64,000 bases of DNA from Novakomyces olei. Taxonomy: Eukaryota > Ascomycota > Novakomycetes > Novakomycetales > Novakomycetaceae. The position numbers and the translations under genes are program-made. The notes beneath the pieces are model-generated. The model saw nothing but the letters and a program-made list of their open reading frames with translations, was not told where the DNA came from and did no database searches. The DNA lies in NCBI GenBank assembly GCA_016906335.1, contig JADEYG010000003.1, forward strand, positions 434,001 to 498,000, written 5' to 3'. Positions 34,401 through 44,679 of this stretch are shown piece by piece (positions within the stretch are counted from its first letter, which is position 1; every line of letters starts with the position of its first letter).

Positions 34401-35096
34401 CGATTAGTCGTCTAATTAGATTATTGCCATGTCCAACTAGGCTATGGCAAACATATATCAGATCACTGCAAAATTGCCAATGGCAGGTCTGAGACTAATA
34501 GCTTTGTTGTTTCATCGAACGGTCACCCTATCATCCACGAGTTGTGCAGTACGAGGCGTCCCTATCGTAACGTACTAATATGGGGTTCGGTTCGCTGTTT
34601 GTTTACGATAAGAATTTAGATCTAAAGCGCGGCAAAAGCAAATAATCGTGACAATTTATACACCAAATGGATAAAACGTTGGAAAAACGAGTAGAATCCT
34701 GACTCGAGCCAATGGCACATTGTGATAAGCTTTAAACAAATGATTTGTTGCCATCTGACTGAACTTCACTCTGCCGAAAGTCATATGATAGAAGGCCTTC
34801 TGATTGGAGGGTTGGAACTGTTTACAAGGATAGAGGTACAATAAGAGGGTAAAGTAAATTGAACTTGGACCTCTTAGAAATTAAGATGCGTCAATTGTGT
34901 AATATAACTGTCATCAATTTCTGGAGATAAGCAATACAGCCATATAAAAAACAAACTCAATATATTATAGTGTCAAGTAATATTAGTCAAATAATACTAG
35001 TCAAATTGTCCTATGACAGTATTCAAATCATTCCAGTACAACTGTGCAATATTTCCAGACGGTCGTTACGATAGCTAAGTCCACGGCAACGCGCAA
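31474..35096. other. Long gene-poor region upstream of PMA1
   Basis: 3.6 kb between the PMA1 start and the GNAT gene, the largest empty stretch here. It presumably contains an extended PMA1 promoter and perhaps a 5' untranslated exon. A GC-richer, coding-like patch lies at 32256-32388 (see findings). Plus-strand frames at 31685-31918 and 33958-34272 are short and have no family resemblance. No tRNA or rRNA recognised. Confidence 0.5.
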
Positions 35097-35631
35097 ATGA
35101 CACAATGGCAAGTCGTTAATGTCGCATATGGAACCCCGGATTGGGATCTGCTTAAACAGCTCCGGTTGGCCGTGTTTGTCCACGAACAGGGTTACAAAGA
35201 AGCCGATGAATTTGATGATTTGGACCAAGACGCGACACATTTGGCTATTTTCCAAGGTAATGGCACGACAAGGCACTGTGTCGCCACTTGTCGGTTGATT
35301 AAAGGGCCGAATTACTACAAGCTTGGGCGAATGGCCGCCGATCGTAGCTTACGTAATAAAGGTCTAGGCTCAGCAATCGTAAAGGAGGCCATACGCGTAA
35401 CTGCACAACATAATTTGCCCTTGATAAAGGCACATTCGCAAGTTCCAGCAATCCCGTTCTATCAAACCTTAGGGTTCCAGCCAGATGGCGACGAGTTCTT
35501 AGAAGACGGTAATTTTGCTTTTTATTGTCCAGAACAATATATATCTTTATTCTTAAATCACTCGCTTACAAACGTGCAAAGGTACCCCGCATAAACTTGT
35601 GACTGCATGGGTGGAACAAGCCCGCAGTTAG
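35097..35631 (+). CDS. GNAT-family N-acetyltransferase
   Basis: Small acetyl-CoA-dependent N-acetyltransferase of unknown substrate. Exons 35097-35508 and 35582-35631, phase 1, 153 residues. The N-terminal part (LRLAVFVHEQGY) and the acetyl-CoA loop KLGRMAADRSLRNKGLGSAI show the GNAT fold; FYQTLGFQPDGDEFLEDG is the closing beta-bulge. The second exon, TPHKLVTAWVEQARS, restores the usual EDGxPH ending of ElaA/YjcF-like GNATs, so the longer unspliced frame is probably wrong. The intron is 73 bases, GTAATT...AAAG. Fungal members of this group are mostly uncharacterised. Confidence 0.85.
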
Positions 35632-36074
35632 AGTGCAGACGTCGTATCGTAGCACAGTAAGCTGTGCTTATTTAAAGGAGGTTGTTGAATTGCCAATTCT
35701 TATCTACGCCAAACTCTAAAAGACAATCAAACAGCTCAGAGTCTGGGGCAGTACGTAAACAGCAATTACATTAGAGCACATGCCGTTACACTTTTAAACA
35801 GCATTTAGCTCAAATATGAAGCTTATATGTGGTGAATCTGTCAACTTCTATAATGACATATACTCATCATAAGATCATGTCTTCTGAGACAACCCAGTTT
35901 ATTTTCGCTAGTTACAATGTTCACCATGATAAATTTAATTATGTACATATGTATACCAAAAATTGTAATATGATTATAAGAATGAATATGACGACGTTCC
36001 CCAAAAACAGAAATATGAATGTATCATATCAAAAAGAAAATGTGAAATGTATCCAATCGAACAAGAGCTTAAAT
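35632..36074. other. Intergenic between convergent GNAT and cyclin genes
   Basis: 443 bases of 3' flanking sequence. Nothing recognised. Confidence 0.6.
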
Positions 36075-37298
36075 CTAGCACGCTCCGTCCGCATCAATCC
36101 CTCCAGAAAGGTTAAAATTATGCGATGAAGCATTAGACCAGAACCGGGAAAAAAGTCCAAGTTTCTTGCGCATCGGTGTAGTCGGAATCTGTACTGCAGC
36201 AACCATTGACTGTTTTGCGCCAGGAGAAGTGGTCATATACACATTTTCTCCGGGTATCGAGCGCGTAATTTGCTGCTGTTGCTGCAGTGGATTCATTGAT
36301 TCAAAAACAAAACTGCTGCTGCTTTCAATAGACAAAGAAGAGGCAGAAGAAGATGCAGATAGAGACGGCACCATAGCAGGGGGACTAGCATTATGAAGTC
36401 CATAGTGAGTCGCTAAATGAGAAGGGTATCTCGGTGTGGAATATAACATTTCAGGCTCATTCAAGCTTACTGAGGATTTCTGTCGACGATGATGTAGTGG
36501 GATTGATTGTACTTGCTGGGAACAGGAGACAGTGCGACCGTACGATCGAGTATTGTTCGCAGCTTGAGGGTGAGGTTGATGTGATCGAATAATTTGTCTG
36601 ACTGGTGTTAAAGGCGGAGTAGTCTGCTGACGCCGTGGATGCTCAGCTTCAATGCCAGATGGATGATAAACTGGCTGCTGCTGCTGCTGTTGTTGTTGTT
36701 GATAAAGAGACCGCTGTTCGTTCTGAAGCCTTTCTAATTTTGCTGCTTGAATAGGCGCTAAGAACGGAGCAAGAACTCTGTAAAGATCGTCATTGCTCAC
36801 GTGCAAGTCCCAGTCCAGGAGGAAGAGCAACTGCTTCTCCATCAAATTAACCTCTGCTAAAGAAAACAAGTGCGAGTACTTTGACCAGTGCTTATTTTTG
36901 GGCGAAGAATCATTCAAGTACTTTGCAGACAGAATAAGAGCAGCCAGGAAAACTCTGTGGCGCGTGCAAGCCATACCCTTGGCCATGCTTGGTAATTTAT
37001 GCTGAAGCCTCTCCAAGTACACCAACGTGGTCATTAACGTTGGGGTCTGTACGTTACTGTGCTCGCAGATCGTAACGATAAACTGCTCTAGTGAGGGAAG
37101 CATCCCTGCCAGAGGAGAAGCGTAGCATCCTGCTCCAGTAGGGGATTGAGGAGGTGAAGCTTGCTGGTAGCCTGGCGAAGGTACTAGCGTGTCTCCTGGG
37201 CACTTTATAACATTGGCCGCCTTGCGTGCCAAGTACACGACCATTTCGCGACTGACTGGGTACCGCACAAAGGTGTGCAGTGCCTGACGTTGAGACAT
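36075..37298 (-). CDS. Pcl-type cyclin (Pho85-cyclin, Pcl1/2 subfamily)
   Basis: Cyclin that would activate a Pho85-type CDK in G1/morphogenesis. One exon, 407 residues, ATG at 37298. The cyclin box spans about residues 68-185: [32 protein letters not shown], and then [20 protein letters not shown] and [20 protein letters not shown], which are the Pcl1/Pcl2/Clg1 signatures (a fission-yeast Pas1-like layout). The C-terminal half is disordered, with a Gln run (coded near 36675-36705) and many Ser. No destruction box is obvious. Its upstream region has ACGCGT sites at 37940 and three more at 38918-38953, matching G1/S control known for such cyclins; that link is inference. Confidence 0.88.
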   Translation of the reverse strand: MSQRQALHTFVRYPVSREMVVYLARKAANVIKCPGDTLVPSPGYQQASPPQSPTGAGCYASPLAGMLPSLEQFIVTICEHSNVQTPTLMTTLVYLERLQHKLPSMAKGMACTRHRVFLAALILSAKYLNDSSPKNKHWSKYSHLFSLAEVNLMEKQLLFLLDWDLHVSNDDLYRVLAPFLAPIQAAKLERLQNEQRSLYQQQQQQQQQPVYHPSGIEAEHPRRQQTTPPLTPVRQIIRSHQPHPQAANNTRSYGRTVSCSQQVQSIPLHHRRQKSSVSLNEPEMLYSTPRYPSHLATHYGLHNASPPAMVPSLSASSSASSLSIESSSSFVFESMNPLQQQQQITRSIPGENVYMTTSPGAKQSMVAAVQIPTTPMRKKLGLFSRFWSNASSHNFNLSGGIDADGAC

Positions 37299-39512
37299 GA
37301 TAACTCGTCCAGTACTAATAAAAGATTGGGCCGGTAGGAAAGAGGGGCTTCTAGTAGTTTGACATAGGCCGAATATCTAGACTGTTAGCTATACGCCCAT
37401 TGGTAAATGTATTAGGAAGGTGAAATTAGTATGAACTGCTCATGGTCTCTGCGCTGGGATGCAAGGGCGGTCCGGATAATGACACTGAATGGCAAATACT
37501 GCGAAAAGAGTCGAGAGGTACAAGTTCGTTTTAACGAGAGGACGCTGTACTGAAAAGTTTACAGGACTGGTAACCACACCGTGCTACAACGAATACACCA
37601 ATGATCGCGTAAAAGACTGCAATTCACTGCCAGATCAAAGACGACGTTTGCATCATTTTATGATAAAGACAGAGTTGAAGCCATGCAAACCAAACAATCC
37701 CAAACAGCGCATCCATGGATCCCAAAGCAGAGACAACATGGCCGACAGGTTTTGCCAGCTTACCAAGAGATACTTTAAAACCCGATACCGCTCTTCACGA
37801 ATGATGTCGGAAGAGCAAAGACGAAGAGGCAAGCTCGACGCTAGAGCGGGAGCGCTGCAATTATATGGATTCAGCCATATGACAGAAAATGCCCAACGCG
37901 ACCTCCATGCGCGTTAGAGGGGGCGGGCGGGTTTCATTGACGCGTGTGTGCACACATGTGCATTACTGTATACGGAATATGGAATAGTTATGAAGGGTCG
38001 GAATGGTACTAGGGGTTTTCAGGCGTTGCTTGTCGCTTCCCGTTTCGGTTAAACGCAGGCGAAATATAGTAAGAACAGCAAAACAATTAAAGTATAGGAA
38101 TTAAGACTAATGGCAAGTGCAGAACGCCGGATACGAACTCATTAATAACTCATTACATACGAACAAAAACTTTATAAAAATTATGTAAATAGTAAATTAG
38201 ATTTCAAAACAGAACAAGATCGTCTGCGAGTGCATGAAAGGCGTCGAGGCATAAGACATCTCTTGGATAGCCAGAGCATTTTGCGCGTTCGTTTACAGGC
38301 ACTGCTACAGTCGATATTACTCTACGAACCATACGTTACGCACGATCTTGGGGTTGAGCGCGTGACAGAAGCGTCATTTCCGTTTTGAGAATAGGTCTCG
38401 CCCCCATAAGGCTGCTGGTACGGATATGCATTGTGAAGTGACACTTTTCAGACGTAAACAGTAATTTCAAATAATAATTCCGTTATATAGAGTCTGTGTC
38501 TCGATATCCACATTGCCAAACAGTATTACCTCTTCAACCACTGATGCCTGTAAATATCCTCCCATGCAAGGATAGACGAACTTGCTAGTACAACGGCAGA
38601 CGCTATAAAAATTTTAGTATTGTAATGCGCGTTAAAAATGCGTCCACGTTTCACGCAATAGCGCGTGAATTACACGCTTAGGGGCTGTAGCCCGCCCCCT
38701 CTATGCACATTGTTATCACATATTATTATTCGGTGATCTAAATACGGCAATGGTTTACGTTCGGCTAATTATTCAAAAAAACTACAAATGCTATGGGAAT
38801 ATATGGGTATAACGCACAACGATTAAATCGAAGAGTAATAATTAAAGTATCCAAAGAGTTCAAGTAATCTATGGGTAAGCACTCGTCAGTTTTTGTCATA
38901 TCGAGCACAGTCGCGCGACGCGTAAAGACGCGTAGCAAGTTTGAAGGACGCGTTAGGCGACGAGCAATGCACATGTTGTCGATCAGCCTGCGCCTCGTGA
39001 AAAAGTGTGAATAATTGTGTTGACGGGTTCGAGATTTTAATCCCGGGGATCGTGCAAAAACAATGTGGGACAGGATTGCAGTTACCGTAAATCAGCCGCA
39101 ATCGCTCATCACGTAACTACTGCAATATTTATAGCAGCGTCACGAAGCCTTCTATAGCTTTTACTAGCGTGGGGAAGGTGATGTGTATATTGTGGGCCGA
39201 CCCCTATTACTCAGTCCAGCTTTAGTGTGTTAGAAAATGTTTCGGAATTTAGTGCTACAAAATGTTTCGGAGTTCAGCCGTTTAACACTGCGCAGCTTTA
39301 GGGTATACACATTATCTAATCATAGCCTCTTGTGTAATTTGGAGTTGTTTGTCTATAAATATAGTCGAATAATTTCAATGGTACTTTCGCTTATGAGCAT
39401 ATGTTAAAAGATACTACAATGTCCGTTGCACACAACACGACAAATAATTTGTTAATTTATCTCTAATGCTTTTAAAACTTGTTTATGCCACGCGATCTAT
39501 CTAACCTTATGC
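37299..39512. other. Intergenic, cyclin promoter side to AHA1 3' end
   Basis: 2.2 kb. It contains ACGCGT (MCB-like) at 37940-37945 and the cluster at 38918-38953. A plus-strand frame of 142 codons at 37489-37917 starts with ATG and is Lys/Arg-rich but resembles nothing I know. No RNA gene recognised. Confidence 0.5.
38918..38953. promoter_or_regulatory. Cluster of three ACGCGT (MCB-type) sites
   Basis: ACGCGT at 38918-38923, 38928-38933 and 38948-38953, i.e. spaced by exactly 10 and 20 bases. This is the binding core of MBF in ascomycete yeasts. It lies about 1.6 kb upstream of the cyclin start. Confidence 0.45.
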
Positions 39513-40616
39513 TCATAATACTGCACCAAACCCAAACGTCATTTTGATAGGCTTGACATAGTATTCGTTGAAATTGTCCGTTACTGTCTCCTCCTGGCCC
39601 ACTGGCACTCCATCAAACTTCATCCGAAGCAATGTAGAATCAGAGCCTTGATCGAATAAGAGTTCAAGACGTGCAAAATGTTTTGCTGGCCACGATTTAA
39701 GTCTCCAGCTCTGAACAATTTTTTTGCCAGGTAAAAGCTCAAGATACTCTCCTTCAACGTTTCCGCCAAAGAGGGAGAACTTTCCGCCCTTTTGGAAATC
39801 ACTTTGAGGAGGAGCCCGGGTCCATGCAGCCAGCCTCGATTGATCTTCAAATACTCGATAAAGTTCGTCAGCTGGAGCTTGGAACTCAATATTATCTGCC
39901 AATGTTGTAGTATTAACAACACCAGGTTTACTGGTCTTTGTACCTGCAGATTGATCAATCTTCGCCGAGGAGGTTGTCGCCTCTGTTTTCTTAGGCTTGT
40001 CCTCAGACGAAATGTACACATCTGGCGCATGTGTATCCATCAAAACTTTAGGCAGCTTAACAAATTCGTCTCGCAATTGTGGAACTAGTTTATTGCGTAC
40101 CACATCCTTGATAGCGTCTTGCTCCGATCCGTTTTCGCCTCCCATTGAATCAATCTCAAAAACAAAGTCGTCCCCTTCTAAATCATGCGAAACTTCGGGT
40201 ACCGTGATAGAGCCAGAGGCTTTTGTGTCGCCTTTTTCGCCCTCGTATCGCAACTGAAGACGCAAGTCGTAAATTGTAATAATTTTGCGCTTGCGCATAG
40301 CAACGTCGACATCTCCTTCACCTAGCATTGCGTCAGAATAGTCGTCTTTTTTCAAGTCTTTTATTTATGATCTTTTCAAATATCCAATATAATTTTTAAA
40401 TCTGAATTACAATTTGTCAAAGACGTTATTTTTGCCGTCGCATCTCCGTCCTTTGCGGAGAGTTTTGTGAGCGTTTTGGTCAAGTAGTCTTTAGTCCATG
40501 CTCTGCAATCTTTAGAAGTCCAATGCCTGATGCATTAGTTTGACGTACGCCGTATTGATGTATGGAGATAAAACGTACCAATTATTCGGATTGATGTTAG
40601 TCGTAGATGAGCTCAT
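39513..40616 (-). CDS. AHA1: Hsp90 co-chaperone AHA1
   Basis: Activator of Hsp90 ATPase. Exons on the minus strand: 40616-40579, 40526-40411, 40321-39513, giving 320 residues (yeast 350). Exons 1-2 rebuild the signature start NINPNNWHWTSKDCRAW. The third exon enters at CEGDVDVAMRKRKIITIYDL, matching the (I/L)EGDxxxxxRKGKxI pattern of Aha1. An alternative upstream acceptor in the same phase would add YLKKDDYSDAMLG; I prefer the downstream one. The C-terminal half (VNTTTLADNIEFQAPADELY ... WPAKHFARLELLFDQ ... FNEYYVKPIKMTFGFG) is the SRPBCC-like AHSA1 domain. It works in the cytosol with Hsp90 on kinases and other clients. Confidence 0.93.
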
Positions 40617-41261
40617 TTTTGCCCTCCGATACTCCGCACACTTGAGGCCTTGCGTTCTGATGACCGACGAGATTATTGACTAGTTCTTATCTTCATCAGA
40701 TGCTAATATAATTGTGTAGTCCTTAGAAGTTTCCAGTACTTTTGCGCTTCACCTTTCTAATACGCAAAAAAGAAGGCTTTAAAATACTATAGGAAACGCT
40801 ATCTATATGAGATGTAATGACACTGGCGCGTACAAGCAATGCTGCAGATAATTCTGCTTATGAGGCGATGCTTTGATAGATGAATATCGCGCAGATCATA
40901 AAGGTGACGCTAACAGTAGACATAAATCAATACTACAAAGTCGAGGCAATTCTACCGGATCATATCTCTGATACTGGATCCATATCAGAGCGTCGTCCGA
41001 GTACTACAAAATATTATAAAAATGACTATATGCAACAAATTAAATGGTTGAATAGTATTATAAATTCAAGGTCTGCAAGATCCTACATTAAGGGGTTCAT
41101 AATACAACACGCATTTTCAGCTTGGCCGGCTTTCCTTGATCATGCGGCGTACGAATGTTATCGTCGCTCAGATATCAAGAAAAATATATAATAAAGTGAA
41201 AAAAATATAATAAAGTGAAATAAAGATAATGAATAAGGTAGATATATTTAAATAAAATAGG
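40617..41261. other. Intergenic, AHA1 start to VCX1 3' end
   Basis: 645 bases. A plus-strand frame of 103 codons (40880-41191, ATG start) has no recognisable similarity and I do not call it. A short AATATAATAAAGTGAAA direct repeat lies at about 41186-41222. Confidence 0.5.
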
Positions 41262-42446
41262 CTAGTAGCCCTCAGTATCCGGATAGAGATAAAAAGCGAG
41301 TGCAACAGTCACATAGACGCCAACCAGCTGCGCACCTTCGAGGTAATTTGTCTGTCCGTCCATAATCAAGTAATTAACAACAAGTACAGAGCAAAACATG
41401 ATCACGGTTTCGAAAGTTTTAAAATAGAGCGTCAGCGGCTGGTGAATTATCCAGCCCAGGACAACGAGAAACGGTGTTACAAAGAGCGCAATCTGCATAG
41501 AGCTGCCGATAGCGACTCCCACGGCCAAATCCATCTTGTTCTTGAAAGAAACTACGACTGCAGTAACGTGTTCAGCGGCGTTGCCAACAATCGGAATCAG
41601 AATAAGACCAACAAATGTCTTTGAAATCCCAGTTTTGTCCACCATCTCATCGATACTGTCCACGAGAAACTCTGCACAAATACTCACGGCAAGCGTAACC
41701 AAGACGAGTATACCTGCTGCCACATAAGGTGAGAGCATAGCTTCGTCCTCGTTTGATTCCTCGGCCGCGTAGATAGAGGCATGAGTTTTCAATTGAAAGA
41801 GCAGAAACAGCCCATAGATGACGAGCAAAATTATACTCGTCCCCCGGCTCAGCTCGAGCACGAGCTGATCCGATCTATGGCTCACTGGAAGAGCCAAATG
41901 AAAGGCTGCTGGAATGAGCATAGAGGTCGTAGAGACCGCCATAAGACCGCACATTGTTTGGGCCACGGTTGTATTAAATGAAGGCAATTGGTTCCTTACC
42001 CCACCAGCGATAAAACAGCAGCCCAGAACTAATAGTAAGTTCGACAGGATGGAACCCAGCATGGAAGCCTGTACGATACGCAGCTCGCCCTTTATCAAGG
42101 CCGCAATGGAAACAATCAATTCTACCGCGTTTCCGAAAGTGGCATTCAACAATCCGCCGAGCGTTTGTCCCACATTGACGGAAAGCTCTTCCGTAGCATA
42201 GCTTAGCAGTGATGCGAGTGGTATGATAGCCAGAAAGTTTAGGGTAAAGGTGGCAGTTGCGCTCCAGTGCACATAATGGCTAACAATGCCCAATGGAACA
42301 AAAACAAGCAGGGCGTTTATGTAATTGCTCAAGAGCACAGTCCGTGCTAACTGCCAGGCAGACGTAGCGTAAGATCCGGCATTGGTCACGACCGAGTACC
42401 GTGAAAGGCCCGAGCGCTGACGCGGCAGCAGAGGCGAACGTTCCAT
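41262..42446 (-). CDS. VCX1: Vacuolar Ca2+/H+ exchanger (CAX family)
   Basis: Proton-driven Ca2+ antiporter that loads calcium into the vacuole. One exon, 394 residues, ATG at 42446. The two cation-selectivity repeats are clear: GLLNATFGNAVELIVSIAAL in the first half and LIPIVGNAAEHVTAVVVSF in the second, with the Glu residues that bind the ion. Around ten to eleven hydrophobic spans and an acidic loop between the halves (AEESNEDEAM) match the family. Size agrees with yeast Vcx1 (411). There is no long N-terminal autoinhibitory tail as in plant CAX proteins. Confidence 0.95.
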   Translation of the reverse strand: MERSPLLPRQRSGLSRYSVVTNAGSYATSAWQLARTVLLSNYINALLVFVPLGIVSHYVHWSATATFTLNFLAIIPLASLLSYATEELSVNVGQTLGGLLNATFGNAVELIVSIAALIKGELRIVQASMLGSILSNLLLVLGCCFIAGGVRNQLPSFNTTVAQTMCGLMAVSTTSMLIPAAFHLALPVSHRSDQLVLELSRGTSIILLVIYGLFLLFQLKTHASIYAAEESNEDEAMLSPYVAAGILVLVTLAVSICAEFLVDSIDEMVDKTGISKTFVGLILIPIVGNAAEHVTAVVVSFKNKMDLAVGVAIGSSMQIALFVTPFLVVLGWIIHQPLTLYFKTFETVIMFCSVLVVNYLIMDGQTNYLEGAQLVGVYVTVALAFYLYPDTEGY

Positions 42447-44679
42447 ACCTTCACGATCGTACGAATTGCGAGTAAACAGGGACGGTCTTTGTGATGTGCT
42501 AATAGGCAGTTAGTTATCAGTGGAAAGAACTCGACAGTGTGTTTCTTGTCTTCAATTTCTTTTGCTTTCAGCCGGTTTTTCTTTCCGCTGTTCCGTTTGC
42601 ATTTTATTGTTTCACAACCCTTTTTTTTTTGTCTTTCTTACGGATTTTCGTGGAACGCTCGAGCTGCCGCGAGCCGGTTTTTTGCAGTTTTCAATCTCTC
42701 TATTTTGTGCAAATTCAAGACTCGCACTCGCAAAAAGCCAAAGCACACTCCGCCGCAGCTTTCCGCGTGGAGGTGAAAAGGCCTTTACGATGGCAGTTCG
42801 GCAATTAGAGTCAGTTGATATGTTTTGAAAATGAAAAGGGCGCTTGATCCCTGTCCCCCAAGAGCAACGATGAAGCAAAGCCAATAAAAATCCCCAATCT
42901 TTGTACACTCATATTAAATTATGCCAGCTGCCTAATACGGTGAGGCGTGCAAGGAATATTTACAGAAGCGAAAAAGATAAAAACGTCACATGGATGGATG
43001 GTTGCCCATACGCTTTTATCAGCGTACGAGAGTATTGAATAGTAATAATAATAAAAAGCCATAATAATAAAAAGCCACCATAATATGTGTGTAATGTTGT
43101 GTACAGAATTTCTGGTGATGTAAAAGACGGCGGGGCGGCCGGCATTAAGCGATATTATGCCCAAAAAATAGTAGTGGATAAACGAGTAGAGTATATAAAC
43201 GAATAAAACAATAAAAACAATACAAAATAAAATGTAAAGGATGATTATCCAACAATTTGTTCAATTGGTAGGAATTCTTCTAAAAGAGAGCATTTGATGG
43301 CGTTGAGCAAGTGAAAAGGAATTGCTGGGAATGAAAATCATCTAGTAGCAATAAGCAGGAATCACTGGGCGGGAATGGGATATAAGGCAATGCAGGCAAT
43401 GTCTTGTGAGAGTGAAGAGTGCAGTCCAATGAATTAAGGCTTTCAAAAGCTTGTCTCGATGTGCAAATCCATGTGCCAAGGGGGGTCAAGGAAAGGCTCC
43501 TAGTAGGATTTGGGACTTGGGTACTTACGCATATGTTGGTGGTTTGAAGAGGCTCGGCCCTTGGTCCTGACGAGTTTGTGGGAAACCTGGGAGGAAAGTG
43601 CTAGTTTTATTTTCCAGTAACGAGTAAACTATTGGATCGTATGTCATTTTATGTTAAGTATGCTATACATTTTAATGCTCGAGTAAGGTCCATCACGTAT
43701 GACGAGTTGAGTTTGAATAAATCGTTAATTGATCGCTATCTTGGTTCCATTTACAAATGACTCGCAAAGGAAGTGTACAGCTACAGCTAGAGCATGGACA
43801 CAGTTTAAAAATATGATGACCAAATTGACGTACCCTTGCTTAATTGTTCCTTTCTCTCACATTATTGTGTATAGTAAAGTGCTGTATTACGATGGATCGT
43901 ATACATGAATAGCCCGGCAAAGTATTGCGTTAGCGTTACTTTGGTGTCTCTCATACGCCAAGTCACGTCTATTCGTCTTGTGACAAGCTTAGTGACAATC
44001 TTTTCTGTTCTCATGTTCAGCCGTGTTGGAAGCAGGTACCAGACATAACTAGCTATTTTCTGTCATTTTCGACGGACGACACTTGATGATTTGCTGCTCA
44101 ATTTTTCTATTTATCTGGCATGTAGATCTAATAGCCTATACAAATATCAATGGTATCTGATTTTCTGTCGACATTAGCCGATCCAGATTACCAGAAGGTC
44201 TCCACACAACCCATCAATGAGCAGTAGACCCAAATCGATATAGCCTGTAGCCTCTAATCGACGTATTGGAATAAAACGATGGTATGACAGGCTACCCCCT
44301 TCATTGAATCGTTGAACATTCATATTATCTTTGGTATGCCAGTTACTTATATTTCGCTCTGTGACTAGCTCCTTCAACGATCAATTGGCGTCTGTTCTAC
44401 CAAACAACGACGCGTTCTTTTGATTCGCTTGCCCCTCATATATAAACTGGCATGTTTATACTCCCCCACATTAGTCACGTGACCATCTTCATAACCGGTA
44501 AAGGTATAACCGGCGCCGGAGCGGGGTAAACTTGCTTTCATACTGTAACAATGTAAGCAAAACCCTTCACGTGAAAAACACACTACAAAACCAACAGCGC
44601 TCGTCCATCATGATATAATTGCCAAATATATAATATGACAAATGGCCACACGCAACGCCGACATATACAGTAGACAGAC
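42447..44679. other. Divergent spacer, VCX1 / citrate synthase
   Basis: 2.2 kb between two start codons facing away from each other. Near 43498-43594 on the minus strand a GTTTCCCACAAACTC... segment is bounded by TCCCAG before and GTAAGT after and could be a short exon, joining by a 29-base intron to a frame that ends near 43439. I could not identify a protein, so it is not called. Confidence 0.45.

Noticed and set aside
40880-41191. 103-codon plus-strand frame between AHA1 and VCX1
   Set aside because: Starts with ATG but shows no recognisable similarity or splice context; AT-rich composition like the surrounding spacer.
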